From Parabacteroides faecis (GTDB lineage Bacteria; Bacteroidota; Bacteroidia; Bacteroidales; Tannerellaceae), in the NCBI RefSeq assembly GCF_014647375.1, contig NZ_BMPB01000002.1:62001-126000 (forward strand): a stretch of DNA of 64,000 nt. The letters are read 5' to 3'. Position numbers and translations under genes: made by a program. The notes under the pieces are model-generated. The model was not told where the DNA came from. It saw nothing but the letters and a program-made list of their open reading frames with translations, and did no database searches. How positions within the stretch are numbered: position 1 is the stretch's first letter; every line of letters starts with the position of its first letter. Below are positions 15,271 to 25,262 of the stretch, one piece after another.

Positions 15271-17994
15271 TTATTTGTTTGCGAAATGATAACTACCCGA
15301 ACCGATTTCAAATTCTGTATAATCGGCTGTCTCGTTCGTCTGTCTGATGCCCGGCTGACCGGAAGCGGTCACACCGAACTCTTTCGGTATGCGTACCACA
15401 GCAGAAGTATTTCCAGGGATGGTAATATCCCATTTGAAAGCTCCGTCTTTCTTTGTCCAGGCACTTTTTATTTCTCCGTAGACTGATTCGTAGGATGCGG
15501 ATACGCTATCCAATCCTTCCGGGAATACAGGAGCCATGATCAGTTTCTTGTAAGCGATTGACTCAGGGGCACATTTGATGCCTGCCAGGTCTTCGTAATA
15601 CCAGATGATCAGGTCGCCCAGCAACATGACATGGTTGGCGGAGTTCATTGCAGGATCGGCAGTATCTCCGTTCCATAACTCCCAGATAGTGGTAGCGCCT
15701 TTTTTCGCCATATATCCCCAACTGGGATAAGTCTCGTTGGTGGCGATTTTCCAGGCGATATCTACACGACCGTATTCGCTAAGACCGCGCATCAGGTGTT
15801 GGATACCCAGGACACCTGTACTGACATGTCCGCCGAAGTCTTCCTCTGTTTTCTTTACGATATTGGCGAAGACTTTTGTTTCGTAGCCTTTCGGAACGAG
15901 TCCCAGGCGTAATGATAACAGGTTTGCCGTAACTGTGTTATTGCCATACTGGGCCGTTTCCGGATTGAAGAATTTGGCATTGTAGGCCTCTTTCATCTTT
16001 GCGGCAAGCTGCTGGTAAGTGGCAATATCTTTTTCCTGTCCGCTTAAACGAGCAAATTCGCTCATCATATTCAGCAGGCTGTAGTACATGGTAGTTGCCA
16101 GGATTGCACCGTCGGTTTTACGGGCAGGGTCCTGCGAGTGGATCAGTTCCTGCGATTCAGGGGGCATACACCAGTCGCCGTATGTATCTTTTATCATGAT
16201 ATTATCCTGCATTGCCGTCGCCTCCATGTGTTGCATCCAGCGTTTCATGGACGGATAGTGTTTGATGATGGCACTCTTATCCCCAAACTGGCGGTATAGG
16301 AGGTTGGCAACATAGAAATAAGCGGCAGGCCAGGTGACATCGTCGTTATAAATCGTCCAATAGCGGGGCGATACATCGGAGATGCTTCCTTCCGGACTTT
16401 GGGAATCTTCGATATCCTGCAGCCATTTATTATAAAGGAGGGCATTGTTGAAGATAAATGCTTCCCCGTAAGCACCGGTTACACGGTCTCCGAGCCAGCC
16501 ATGGCGTTCGTCGCGCTGCGGACAGTCGGTCGGCATTCCACGGTAGTTTCCGCGAATACCCCAGTAAGCATTCTTGTAAATCTGGTTGACCAATGGATTG
16601 GAAGTTTCAAACTTACCGGTCGTATTCATCTGGTCGTAGATGACTTTTCCGGTGAAAGATGCTAACTCCGGTTTATAGTCGAGTCCAGAGATTTCCATAA
16701 AACGGAAGCCGTGGTAAACGAATGACGGTTCCCAACTGAACTTACCGTCCTGGGCGGGCGTGTAGATATCGGTAACGTTGGCACTACGCAGGTTATCCAG
16801 GTAGAGTGAGCCGTCTTCTTTCAGTATTTCTGCAAACTTCAGCGTGATAGGTTGGTCTTTTTTCCCTTTCAGGTCGATAGCCAGTCTGCCTACCATGTTC
16901 TGCCCCATATCGATGATGTATTTGCCGTCCGGTCTTTCGGTGATGCCGACAGGTTTGATTTGCTCCTGGATGCGGAGGTTCGGGTTGGCTTGTACGGTTA
17001 ATTCGCCTGCAGGGGTATCCATCACATCTGCTGTGAGCCATTTACTGTCGTCGAAGCCGTTTTTGTTCCATCCGTTTAATTCCTGGCGGGCATCATATTC
17101 TTCTCCATCGAATTCGTTGTTGGCGATGATCGGACCTTTGGAGGTTACCTTCCAGGAAGTATCGCTAACGAGGATTGTCTGTGAACCGTCGGCATATTCG
17201 ATCTCCAGCTGTGCCAGTAAGGAAGGTAAAGTTGCTTCCTGCAAGTCTCTCATACCGAAATAACGGCCGTTACCGAGGACGATGCCGATCGTGTTCTTGT
17301 CTTTTGATAATAACCCGGTCACGTCATATACATTATAATATACACGGGACGGACACCAGGATGGTCCGGGAGCGAAGATATCTTCGCTGATGCGTTTGCC
17401 GTTTATGTATGATTCGGAAGAACCGAGCCCAGATATATAAAGGACAGCTCTGTGGACAGGTTTGTCTGCCGTGAACTCTTTACGAAGGTAACGGGCGGCA
17501 AGGCGTGTCTTACCTTTATATGTTTCTCCGGGGTTGGAAAGGTTCTTTTCTCCGATCCATGTCGCTTTCCAGTCAGACGGGTTGAGAAGGGTCATCGACC
17601 AGGTATTTGTTTTGCTCCACTCGGTCGGTCCCTGGTTTGTATTGGCTTTAACGCGCCAGTAATACTGTTTGCGGGATTGCAGTGGGGTTCCGCCGTAAGG
17701 GATCAATACGGATTCATCGCTTTTTACTTCGCCGCTGTCCCATAACAGGTCCTTGCCGCTTTTCAATTGATCGGGTGATTCGGCGACCTGTATCTGATAC
17801 GAGGTCTGCATAAGATCGGGTGATCCGGAAGAAAGTTTCCACATGAAGCGTGGGTGTGCTACACCAATACCTACCGGGTTTTCTTTCATCTCAACCCGGA
17901 GATCATTCAGATTGACCGTTTGGCCGGAAGTACATCCAGCCAGAATGATAACCAGAGAGGTTAATAAAGAGGATAAGGTTATTTTCATCTGCAT
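15271..17994 (-). CDS. GH78 alpha-L-rhamnosidase, lipoprotein
   Basis: Predicted inverting alpha-L-rhamnosidase. The start is placed at 17994 (or 17988) because both ATGs sit just before a lipoprotein signal (VIILAGC); further open frame upstream runs into proS and has no signal. The ~907 residues follow GH78 order: N-terminal Ig-like strands (RVEMKENPVGIGVAHPRFMWKL), lectin-like domain (YISGLGSSESYINGKR), a linker sheet, then the (alpha/alpha)6 barrel with the family hallmark TDCPQRDERHGWLGD, which includes the acidic catalytic residues, and WELWNGDTADPAMNS, SANHVMLG near the end. Cys is followed by TSGQ, without an acidic surface-export tag, suggesting the periplasmic face. It is a lone gene, not in a susC/susD locus. 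Confidence 0.92.
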   Translation of the reverse strand: MQMKITLSSLLTSLVIILAGCTSGQTVNLNDLRVEMKENPVGIGVAHPRFMWKLSSGSPDLMQTSYQIQVAESPDQLKSGKDLLWDSGEVKSDESVLIPYGGTPLQSRKQYYWRVKANTNQGPTEWSKTNTWSMTLLNPSDWKATWIGEKNLSNPGETYKGKTRLAARYLRKEFTADKPVHRAVLYISGLGSSESYINGKRISEDIFAPGPSWCPSRVYYNVYDVTGLLSKDKNTIGIVLGNGRYFGMRDLQEATLPSLLAQLEIEYADGSQTILVSDTSWKVTSKGPIIANNEFDGEEYDARQELNGWNKNGFDDSKWLTADVMDTPAGELTVQANPNLRIQEQIKPVGITERPDGKYIIDMGQNMVGRLAIDLKGKKDQPITLKFAEILKEDGSLYLDNLRSANVTDIYTPAQDGKFSWEPSFVYHGFRFMEISGLDYKPELASFTGKVIYDQMNTTGKFETSNPLVNQIYKNAYWGIRGNYRGMPTDCPQRDERHGWLGDRVTGAYGEAFIFNNALLYNKWLQDIEDSQSPEGSISDVSPRYWTIYNDDVTWPAAYFYVANLLYRQFGDKSAIIKHYPSMKRWMQHMEATAMQDNIMIKDTYGDWCMPPESQELIHSQDPARKTDGAILATTMYYSLLNMMSEFARLSGQEKDIATYQQLAAKMKEAYNAKFFNPETAQYGNNTVTANLLSLRLGLVPKGYETKVFANIVKKTEEDFGGHVSTGVLGIQHLMRGLSEYGRVDIAWKIATNETYPSWGYMAKKGATTIWELWNGDTADPAMNSANHVMLLGDLIIWYYEDLAGIKCAPESIAYKKLIMAPVFPEGLDSVSASYESVYGEIKSAWTKKDGAFKWDITIPGNTSAVVRIPKEFGVTASGQPGIRQTNETADYTEFEIGSGSYHFANK

Positions 17995-18051
17995 TTGAAT
18001 TATGTTAGGTCTATTATTCAGAGATAGGGATAATTCATGTCCCTTGTTGCA

Positions 18052-18059
18052 CAAAATTA
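18052..18059 (-). promoter_or_regulatory. -7 element (TAATTTTG) for the GH78 gene
   Basis: Minus-strand TAnnTTTG match 57 bp upstream of 17994; no clear -33 element. Confidence 0.45.
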
Positions 18060-18147
18060 GAACTTTGAGTATTGAGGAAGGTTCTATTTTTGACCTTTTT
18101 TCTATGTAAAATGATACTTTATATTGGGGAGTATGGTTAGGTATTGT

Positions 18148-18184
18148 AACAAAAAGAGGATATACTTCTGGAAGCATATCCTCT
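18148..18184 (-). terminator. intrinsic terminator downstream of proS
   Basis: Nine-bp stem AGAGGATAT (18155-18163) with ATATCCTCT (18176-18184), 12-nt loop, followed on the minus strand by TTTTTGTT. Confidence 0.8.
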
Positions 18185-18205
18185 CTATAGTTATATGTAT
18201 TTCGC

Positions 18206-19687
18206 TTAGTAAGCCCGTGCAAACAATACGCGTTGTGCAGAAGGTTTGCCGGTAACCATGCATTTACCCGGTGTCTTGTCGCCTGCCAGAGGTATACAAC
18301 GGATAGTTGCTTTGGTTTCGTTCTTGATCTGCTCTTCTGTTTCGGGAGTACCGTCCCAGTGAGCCATGATGAAGAGGCCCTCTTCGATCTTTTCTTTGAA
18401 CTCTTCATAGGTATCGACTGTAATCGTGCTGGCTGTACGATGATCGAGTGCTTTCCGGAAGATGTTCTGCTGGATTTCTTCCAACAGGTTCTGTACGTAT
18501 TCTTCGATACCGTCGCAAGTGATGGTTTCTTTTTCCAACGTATCGCGACGCATTACTTCAATCGTATTGTTTTCCAGATCGCGTCCACCCATGGCCAGAC
18601 GTACGGGAACACCTTTCAGTTCGTATTCGGCGAACTTCCATCCCGGTTTCTTATTGTCTGCATCGTCGAACTTAACAGAGATGCCCATCTTCTTCAGGTT
18701 GGCAACGATACCGTTCACCTTTTCGCTGATCTGTGCCAGTTGCTCTTCACTGCGGTAGATCGGAACGATCACTACCTGGATAGGAGCGAGATGAGGAGGC
18801 AATACCAAACCGTTATCGTCTGAGTGAGACATGATCAGGGCACCGATCAGACGGGTGGAAACCCCCCACGAAGTAGCCCATGCATAGTCGCTTTTTCCTT
18901 CTTTGTCGATGAAAGTAACATCGAATGCCTTACCGAAGTTCTGTCCCAGGAAATGGGAAGTACCTGCCTGCAATGCTTTTCCGTCCTGCATCATAGCCTC
19001 GATAGTATATGTATCCAAAGCACCGGCAAAACGTTCGCTGGCTGATTTTACACCTTTGATAACCGGCATTGCCATATAGTTTTCGGCAAAGTTTGCATAT
19101 ACTTCCTGCATCTTCTTTGCTTCGATCTCTGCTTCTTCGCGGGTTGCATGAGCAGTATGTCCTTCCTGCCACAGGAATTCGGCAGTACGAAGGAACAGAC
19201 GGGTACGCATTTCCCAACGCATTACGTTAGCCCACTGGTTGCATAAGATAGGCAGGTCGCGGTAAGACTGGATCCAGTTACGGTATGTGTTCCAAATGAT
19301 CGTTTCTGAAGTCGGGCGGATGATCAATTCTTCTTCCAGTTTAGCTGCCGGGTCGACAACTACACCTGTACCGTCATGATTTGTTTTCAGACGATAGTGT
19401 GTAACAACTGCACATTCTTTGGCGAAGCCTTCTACGTGTTCGGCTTCCTTGCTCAAGAATGATTTCGGGATCAATAGCGGGAAATAAGCGTTTACGTGTC
19501 CTGTTTCCTTGAACATATCGTCGAGGATACGTTGCATCTTTTCCCAAATAGCGTATCCGTAAGGTTTGATAACCATACAGCCACGTACAGCAGAGTTTTC
19601 TGCCAAATCCGCTTTAATTACCAGATCCTGGTACCACTGAGAGTAGTTTACACTTCTCTTGGTCAGTTCTTTCAGCTCTTTTGCCAT
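18206..19687 (-). CDS. proS: prolyl-tRNA synthetase, type 3 (archaeal/eukaryotic-like)
   Basis: Class II synthetase charging tRNA-Pro. At 493 residues it is shorter than the type 1 bacterial enzyme (~570), and it lacks the editing insertion between motifs 2 and 3. Recognisable stretches: [17 protein letters not shown] (motif 1 region), [23 protein letters not shown] and [24 protein letters not shown] (motif 2), [17 protein letters not shown], and [27 protein letters not shown] (motif 3). The anticodon domain follows, and the protein ends in FARAY, the C-terminal Tyr typical of type 3. It has its own promoter and terminator. Confidence 0.97.
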   Translation of the reverse strand: MAKELKELTKRSVNYSQWYQDLVIKADLAENSAVRGCMVIKPYGYAIWEKMQRILDDMFKETGHVNAYFPLLIPKSFLSKEAEHVEGFAKECAVVTHYRLKTNHDGTGVVVDPAAKLEEELIIRPTSETIIWNTYRNWIQSYRDLPILCNQWANVMRWEMRTRLFLRTAEFLWQEGHTAHATREEAEIEAKKMQEVYANFAENYMAMPVIKGVKSASERFAGALDTYTIEAMMQDGKALQAGTSHFLGQNFGKAFDVTFIDKEGKSDYAWATSWGVSTRLIGALIMSHSDDNGLVLPPHLAPIQVVIVPIYRSEEQLAQISEKVNGIVANLKKMGISVKFDDADNKKPGWKFAEYELKGVPVRLAMGGRDLENNTIEVMRRDTLEKETITCDGIEEYVQNLLEEIQQNIFRKALDHRTASTITVDTYEEFKEKIEEGLFIMAHWDGTPETEEQIKNETKATIRCIPLAGDKTPGKCMVTGKPSAQRVLFARAY

Positions 19688-19731
19688 CTTCTTTATTGTT
19701 ATATATGTTACCTATTCTTTTTTATGAGGGG

Positions 19732-19759
19732 CAAAGGTACAAAAATATTTATATCTTTG
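19732..19759. promoter_or_regulatory. back-to-back divergent -7 elements
   Basis: TACCTTTG on the minus strand (19732-19739, 44 bp before proS) and TATCTTTG on the plus strand (19752-19759, 27 bp before the oxidoreductase) are only 12 bp apart. The two RNA polymerase sites overlap and would be expected to compete. Confidence 0.65.
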
Positions 19760-19786
19760 TCACAAACAATTCTTATTATATAGGCC

Positions 19787-20887
19787 ATGAATACTCACAA
19801 GATTATCAGGACATTCTTGTTACTGTCTGTTGTTTGTTTACCTTTTATATTGAATGCTCAGAATACGGCGCCGCTTCGTCTGGGAGTGGCAGGTGTGTCG
19901 CACGGACATCTCCATGAAGTAGTTATCCGCATGGATAGGGGAGATTTTGAAGTAGTAGGTGTTGCCGAACCGGATGAGCAGTTGAGGGCTAATAACCCGC
20001 TTCGGAAGAAACTGGATGCATCTCTTTTTTATGCCGATCTGGGAGAAATGCTGGATAAGACAAAGCCGGAAGTAGTGGTAGCTTATGGTTCTATTTATGA
20101 TCATCTGGCCGTAGTAGAGGCTTGTGCACCGCGTGGTATTCATGTGATGGTGGAGAAGCCTTTGGCTGTCAATATGCAACATGCTAACCGGATGGCCGAG
20201 TTGGTACGCAAAAATAATACCTTGTTGCTTACCAATTATGAGACAACCTGGTATAATACGAACCATGAGGCTTACCGTTTAATAAAGAAAGGGGATGCGA
20301 TAGGTAAAATAAATCGTATGGAGGTCTATGACGGGCATGAAGGTCCTATCGAGATCGGATGCGGTAAAGAGTTTACCGACTGGTTGACTGACCCGATACT
20401 GAATGGGGGCGGGGCTGTTGTCGATTTCGGTTGTTACGGGGCGAATCTGGTTACCTGGCTGATGGACGGAGAGAGGCCGGTAAGTGTATATGCAGTTCTG
20501 AAACAGCTTAAACCGGATAAATATCCGAACGTGGACGATGATGCGACGATTCTGGTTGAATATCCTTCCGCAACCGTACAGATTATGGGATCGTGGAACT
20601 GGCCGAAAGGACGGAAAGATATGCATATTTACGGAACTAAAGGATATATTTATCAGGACACGCCGACTTCCATGCGTATTTACACCGACCGGAAAGAAAC
20701 TACAGTACAACCTTCAGCATTGGAAGCTCCCTATAATGATTCTTTCTATTATCTGAAAGCAGCCGTTCGTAAAGAAATCCAGGTTGCTCCCACCGATCTG
20801 TCTTCGCTGGAGAACAACCTGGTTGTTGTGGAGATTCTTGAATCTGCCATAAAGAGTGCTAAAAGCGGTAAACCGGTCCGGTTCTAG
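19787..20887 (+). CDS. exported Gfo/Idh/MocA-family oxidoreductase
   Basis: 366 residues with a signal peptide (LLLSVVCLPFILNAQ), so it acts in the periplasm. It has a nucleotide-binding start (LRLGVAGVSHGHLHEVV; the second glycine of the usual GxGxxG is kept only loosely) and the signature VMVEKPLAVN with the conserved catalytic-region Lys. The C-terminal dimerisation sheet has GGGAVVDFGCYGANLVTWLM and IYGTKGYIY. Members with signals usually hold their NAD(P) tightly and take part in non-hydrolytic sugar cleavage or keto-sugar chemistry; a pairing with the exported DUF1080 protein at 10250 is possible but they are far apart. Converges on nrdG with a 7-bp gap and no visible terminator. Confidence 0.85.
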   Translation: MNTHKIIRTFLLLSVVCLPFILNAQNTAPLRLGVAGVSHGHLHEVVIRMDRGDFEVVGVAEPDEQLRANNPLRKKLDASLFYADLGEMLDKTKPEVVVAYGSIYDHLAVVEACAPRGIHVMVEKPLAVNMQHANRMAELVRKNNTLLLTNYETTWYNTNHEAYRLIKKGDAIGKINRMEVYDGHEGPIEIGCGKEFTDWLTDPILNGGGAVVDFGCYGANLVTWLMDGERPVSVYAVLKQLKPDKYPNVDDDATILVEYPSATVQIMGSWNWPKGRKDMHIYGTKGYIYQDTPTSMRIYTDRKETTVQPSALEAPYNDSFYYLKAAVRKEIQVAPTDLSSLENNLVVVEILESAIKSAKSGKPVRF

Positions 20888-20894
20888 CTGTTTG

Positions 20895-21368
20895 TTATTT
20901 AGGTGTAGAAAAGAATCGGTAAGTGATATCTTTCATCACTCCGTTCTCGATACGGTAGAAACGTTGGTTTGTTGCGGGTGATTTCAGTCCTCCCTGGTGT
21001 TCTATATAGGGACCTAGTTTGATGTATTCAAAGAAATCCAGATCAATAGCCGGAGACAGTTCGGTTTTTCCCGAATACCATCCGACTTTTACCGGAGCGA
21101 CAGTCTGACGATGCAGATATTCTGCTAATTGTTCTATATCTGCAGGTGAAGCATCTCCGCCCATGAAGCAGACACATGTAATAGCCTTACCGTACTTCCT
21201 GAGAAGTACGGTAAGGCTATCTTCTGTCAGTGGTTCGCCGATATCTTTCAGTAAATAGGGGCTATGACAACCTTTGCATCGGTTGGGACAGTTTGATATG
21301 TTGATCGCCAACGTTATCTCGTCCGGTACTTCCTGAAAGACAATATCGTAATCAGTGTAACGTAGCAT
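20895..21368 (-). CDS. nrdG: anaerobic ribonucleotide reductase activating enzyme
   Basis: 157-residue radical SAM activase that makes the glycyl radical on NrdD. The cluster motif is CPNRCKGC (Cys27, Cys31, Cys34), CxxxCxxC as expected, followed by CFMGGDAS as the SAM-contact GGE-like stretch. Length is normal for NrdG. Overlaps the 3' end of nrdD by 17 bp, so the two are translationally coupled and share the B12-riboswitch leader. The coding sequence holds a perfect 18-bp inverted repeat at 21181-21220. Confidence 0.93.
   Translation of the reverse strand: MLRYTDYDIVFQEVPDEITLAINISNCPNRCKGCHSPYLLKDIGEPLTEDSLTVLLRKYGKAITCVCFMGGDASPADIEQLAEYLHRQTVAPVKVGWYSGKTELSPAIDLDFFEYIKLGPYIEHQGGLKSPATNQRFYRIENGVMKDITYRFFSTPK
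21181..21220. repeat. perfect 18-bp inverted repeat with 4-nt loop inside nrdG
   Basis: ATAGCCTTACCGTACTTC (21181-21198), loop CTGA, then its exact reverse complement (21203-21220). It codes for part of TVLLRKYGKAIT on the minus strand. No T tract follows, so a plain terminator is unlikely. Confidence 0.92.
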
Positions 21369-23445
21369 AATGTCTGATATGAGCTTCCTTCTGCCGGGGT
21401 TGTGAGAAATTACTGATACGTTTCATATAACCGATAACGCGGGTCAGATAATCCACATTCTGGCTGTGGCATTTGGGACATTCTTTCAAATAGCGTTTGT
21501 CGATATGGTTGCAATCGTTACAAATGGTATTAGGAATGTTGAATGTAAAATAATTACAACCTTCTATAGCTGAGACACGTAGTAACTGGCGGTATTGTTC
21601 TTTGCTCAGATGTTCTTCCAGATTCATGTGTAGTGCCGAACCACCGGTCAGATGCTCGATATAACGTCGGCCATGGATACGGAACTTGTCGACAACGTTG
21701 AGTGTCGTGTCTTCCACGATATAGAAATAGCTGTTATAACAATCGCGGAATGTCTGATACCCTGCTTCTCTGTCCCATTTAGCATGTTTTACTCCTACAT
21801 TTTCGGCAGGAATCATTTCGCAGTTGAACAAGACCTCTTTATTACGGTACTTTTTGTTGTATTTTTCTACCATGCCGAGTATTTCTTGTACAAAAGTTTC
21901 ATATTTAGGGTTGTCGTTGATTTCGATACCCATAAACTGGGCGGCTTCTACCAATCCGTTTACCCCGATCGTAAGATACTGGCGGTTCATATTAATATAA
22001 CCGGCATCGAACAGGGGGAGCATGCCTTTGGATTGTAGCTGTTTCAGATTCTCGTTGTAGGCCAACTGGACTTTATGTACGAGATCGATTACCTCTTCCA
22101 GAAAGAACGGATAAAGTATACCGGACTTCACAGCATGTTGTATACAACGGTTCAGATTGATTGTCAATACGCTTTTAGAACCGGTAGATACCCCTCCGGC
22201 TCCCAGCGTATAACTGAAACCGTTGTCCTGTATCTCGTTGCGCAAACGGCAACAACTGCTTAACGAATCGGCATTATCGCTCATGTAAGTGAAGAAGGAA
22301 TGTCCTTCGGCATACATCTCGGCCGTAAAATCCCCGTATTCCTTATCGAGTACATCTCCATCTTTCGACAGGAGCGCCATAGTCTCGACCGGGAAGGTCA
22401 GAACGTTGCGGGTACGTTCTTTGTTGAACCATTTCATGAACCGCTTTTGCAACCAGTTTAACGAATCCCAGTCGGGCTTGTTGCCGTCAGGGAATACAAA
22501 ATTCTCGAAAAGACTGTTGAAATAATATTTGTCATAATAGGCAATGTTCCAAAATACAGCCTGGAAGTTTCTGGCACCGGTCGGCTGGTTGATAGAATAG
22601 ACTATTTGTTCGAAACAGTCTGTAATCATTTTGTCTATTGTACGTTGTTTACTGGACGAGTCTACCACATCATCAGCGTGCCGGTAATAATCTTTTCCAT
22701 ATTCCAATCCGACGAAATAATTCATATACATCAGAAACTCGGGAGTTGCACATGCACCGCTCAACATGCTTGAAACGATGAATACCATATTGATGAAACC
22801 ACCACAGAAAGATTTCAGATTGGTTGGGGCCGTAGAGTTGCCTCCCACGGAAGCTGTACCGCTTATCAGCCAGGGATACATGGTTATACTGGCACAATAG
22901 TTGGCAAGGTTCGTTTCATCATTCTTATAAATGAAATGGTGATTCAGCAGTTTCAGGTAACGGTCCGATACTTCTTTTCCGTACATATCTTTCAACCGGT
23001 CTGTCAGCAGGCGGCGGTTCAGGCGGATAAAGTTCGATTTCGGTAACTCACCTATCAGTGTGGCGATATTTTTATTCTCTACATTGGCATTAGCGTCGTA
23101 TTTACTTCCGGTAGCCGGATTGGATGCATCACAATAATCCAGTAGAAAGCGCAGTTTATCCCTAACTTCCCGGTCTTCCAGATGTTTCTGACGGTATAGC
23201 ATATATGACTTTGCTACCGCATAATAATGTTCTGCCATCAAAGCAACTTCCACCTGGTTCTGAATATCTTCCACACTTGTCCCTTCGCTGACACTGATGC
23301 GGCTGAGGATATTGGTTATTACTTCCTGGGTAGCGAAACTACCTACTGATAAAAATGCTTTAGCTATTGCATTTTTGATTTTGTCAAGTGAGAATACTTC
23401 TTTTTTACCATCTCTCTTGACAATAAAAATCTCCGTGCTGATCAT
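21352..23445 (-). CDS. nrdD: anaerobic (class III) ribonucleoside-triphosphate reductase
   Basis: 697-residue oxygen-sensitive glycyl-radical enzyme reducing NTPs to dNTPs. It starts with an ATP-cone allosteric domain (about 1-95: IVKRDGKKEVFSLDKIKNAIAKAF). The barrel follows, with ARNFQAVFWN and GGVSTGSKSVLTINL. The C-terminus has the zinc site CNDC...CPKC and the glycyl-radical loop RVIGYM; Gly672 is the predicted radical residue. In place of the more common RVCGYL there is Ile before the Gly, which seems tolerated in the family. Formate is the usual reductant. A B12 riboswitch lies in its leader. Confidence 0.95.
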   Translation of the reverse strand: MISTEIFIVKRDGKKEVFSLDKIKNAIAKAFLSVGSFATQEVITNILSRISVSEGTSVEDIQNQVEVALMAEHYYAVAKSYMLYRQKHLEDREVRDKLRFLLDYCDASNPATGSKYDANANVENKNIATLIGELPKSNFIRLNRRLLTDRLKDMYGKEVSDRYLKLLNHHFIYKNDETNLANYCASITMYPWLISGTASVGGNSTAPTNLKSFCGGFINMVFIVSSMLSGACATPEFLMYMNYFVGLEYGKDYYRHADDVVDSSSKQRTIDKMITDCFEQIVYSINQPTGARNFQAVFWNIAYYDKYYFNSLFENFVFPDGNKPDWDSLNWLQKRFMKWFNKERTRNVLTFPVETMALLSKDGDVLDKEYGDFTAEMYAEGHSFFTYMSDNADSLSSCCRLRNEIQDNGFSYTLGAGGVSTGSKSVLTINLNRCIQHAVKSGILYPFFLEEVIDLVHKVQLAYNENLKQLQSKGMLPLFDAGYINMNRQYLTIGVNGLVEAAQFMGIEINDNPKYETFVQEILGMVEKYNKKYRNKEVLFNCEMIPAENVGVKHAKWDREAGYQTFRDCYNSYFYIVEDTTLNVVDKFRIHGRRYIEHLTGGSALHMNLEEHLSKEQYRQLLRVSAIEGCNYFTFNIPNTICNDCNHIDKRYLKECPKCHSQNVDYLTRVIGYMKRISNFSQPRQKEAHIRHYATLH

Positions 23446-23582
23446 ACTTTTTATTTAAGATTAAACAATACTTCTGTTCATGCAGTTCCGCAATTGATTC
23501 CCGGAGATAAAGTGATAAATGGATCTTATAAAGGATTCATACCACTGCTTTTCACCCGAAAGCGCTGGATTCTGTCTGATTG

Positions 23583-23755
23583 AAATGGCAGGTCTTCTGA
23601 CTTGTTTCTGTTGTAACACCTTCCCGGTCTGAGACCAGTGGTATACAGAGGTTACAACATTTTTCCTTTGCAGGAATAAAACTTACAGCTACGGGGATAG
23701 TCCCTGATTTTCACAGGATTCCCTTTTAATCTTCCTCACTGAATTGTGATTCGGA
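23583..23755 (-). promoter_or_regulatory. cobalamin (B12) riboswitch upstream of nrdDG
   Basis: Read on the minus strand the leader has the cobalamin aptamer blocks: GGGAATCCTGTGAAAATCAG, GGGACTATCCCCGTAGCTGTAA, GCAAAGG, CCACTG followed by CCGGGAAGG, and AAGTCAGAAGACCTGCC. Another 137 nt separate it from the nrdD start and presumably hold the expression platform. B12 would repress this B12-independent reductase, a logic known where a B12-dependent class II enzyme can take over. Confidence 0.92.
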
Positions 23756-23770
23756 AACCATTGTCGATAA

Positions 23771-23800
23771 CAAAGATATGAATTAATTCAATATTGCAAG
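23771..23800 (-). promoter_or_regulatory. promoter of the riboswitch-nrdDG transcript
   Basis: Minus-strand TATCTTTG (23771-23778) with an upstream CTTG (23797-23800) at 18-bp spacing, close to the Bacteroidota consensus. Transcription would start just before the aptamer. Confidence 0.7.
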
Positions 23801-23876
23801 GAGACATATATGGCTATGTTATTCTTCCGTAATATATCCCGGATGGGATATTATGAGGTAATGATTATAAAACAAG

Positions 23877-23908
23877 AAACTCCGGTGAAATCACTTCACC
23901 GGAGTTTT
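23877..23908 (-). terminator. intrinsic terminator downstream of pgk
   Basis: Stem AAACTCCGGTGAA (23877-23889) with TTCACCGGAGTTT (23895-23907) and a short loop; a T-rich tract follows on the minus strand. Confidence 0.87.
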
Positions 23909-23943
23909 ATATTTAATTAGGATATTATAAACAATATCTGAAA

Positions 23944-25215
23944 TTATTTGTACGATTCGCCTTTAACAGCAGCGATACCCGGCAGAACTTTGCCTTCGAT
24001 AGCTTCCAGTAAAGCACCACCACCTGTAGATACGTAAGAAACTTCGCTTGCAATACCGAACTTGTTAACGCAAGCAACAGAGTCGCCACCACCAACAAGA
24101 GAGAATGCACCGTTCTTAGTAGCTTCAACGATAGCGTTACCTACTGCACGAGAACCGTCGGTGAAGTTTTCGAATTCGAATACGCCTGTCGGACCGTTCC
24201 AAAGGATAGTCTTAGACTTCTTGATAACGTCAGCATAGATTTCGATAGTCTTAGGACCGATGTCAAGACCTTCCCATCCGTCAGGAATTTCGTTGACATT
24301 AGCATATTTTGTATTTGCGTCGTTGCTGAAAGCGTCAGCAATCTTTGCGTCAACAGCCAATACAAGGTTTACACCTTTTTCTTTTGCTTTCTTCATCAGG
24401 TCAAGAGCTAGATCCAACTTATCGTCTTCAACGATAGAGTTACCGATCTTACCGCCCATAGCTTTAGTGAAAGTATAAGTCATACCACCTGTTACGATCA
24501 GATTGTCTACCTTGTTCAACAGGTTTTCGATGATTTCGATCTTAGAAGAAACTTTAGAACCACCCATGATAGCAGTAAACGGACGAACGATGTCGTTCAT
24601 TACTTTTTCTACAGCTTTTACTTCTTTTTCCATCAGGTAACCGAACATCTTGTGGTCAGCATCGAAGTAATCAGCAATCAGAGCTGTAGAAGCATGAGCA
24701 CGGTGAGCAGTACCGAATGCATCGTTTACATAGCAGTCTGCATAAGAAGCCAATCTCTTTGTAAATTCTTTCTGGCTTTCTTTTACTGCTTTTTTAGCAG
24801 CTTTCTTTTCGTCGTCTGTTGCATCTTCAGCCAAACCTCTTGGTTTGCCTTCTTCTTCTGCATAGAAACGAAGGTTTTCCAGCAATAAAGCTTCGCCCGG
24901 TTGCAGAGCAGCAGCCTTAGCGCCAGCTTCTTCACCAATACAGTCGTTAGCAAACTGAACTTCTACGCCCAGTAATTCAGATACACGACCCAAAATATGT
25001 TTCAGTGAAAATTTATCAGTAACGCCTTTCGGACGGCCCAAGTGAGAACCTATGATTACGCTGCCACCGTCTGCCAGGATCTTCTTAAGTGTAGGAAGAG
25101 CGGCACGAATACGAGTGTCGTCTGTGATGTTGAAGTTTTCGTCCAATGGAACGTTGAAGTCAACTCTAACAAATGCCTTTTTGCCGGCAAAATTGAAATT
25201 GTCAATTGATTGCAT
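23944..25215 (-). CDS. pgk: phosphoglycerate kinase
   Basis: Glycolytic enzyme transferring phosphate from 1,3-bisphosphoglycerate to ADP. The start at 25215 ([11 protein letters not shown]) gives 423 residues; 20 further codons are open upstream but lack a good start context. Hallmarks: [62 protein letters not shown] and [22 protein letters not shown]. There is a lysine/glutamate-rich insert around [19 protein letters not shown], usual for the Bacteroidales enzyme. Monocistronic with own promoter and terminator; codon use is that of a highly expressed gene. Confidence 0.97.
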   Translation of the reverse strand: MQSIDNFNFAGKKAFVRVDFNVPLDENFNITDDTRIRAALPTLKKILADGGSVIIGSHLGRPKGVTDKFSLKHILGRVSELLGVEVQFANDCIGEEAGAKAAALQPGEALLLENLRFYAEEEGKPRGLAEDATDDEKKAAKKAVKESQKEFTKRLASYADCYVNDAFGTAHRAHASTALIADYFDADHKMFGYLMEKEVKAVEKVMNDIVRPFTAIMGGSKVSSKIEIIENLLNKVDNLIVTGGMTYTFTKAMGGKIGNSIVEDDKLDLALDLMKKAKEKGVNLVLAVDAKIADAFSNDANTKYANVNEIPDGWEGLDIGPKTIEIYADVIKKSKTILWNGPTGVFEFENFTDGSRAVGNAIVEATKNGAFSLVGGGDSVACVNKFGIASEVSYVSTGGGALLEAIEGKVLPGIAAVKGESYK

Positions 25216-25262
25216 AACTCTTGTATTTAAATTTCTGTATAAAATGTCTTTCTTAGCGCTCG

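Noticed and set aside
17995-18408. N-terminal extension of the GH78 frame
   Set aside because: It would overlap proS and hide a clear lipoprotein signal at 17994.
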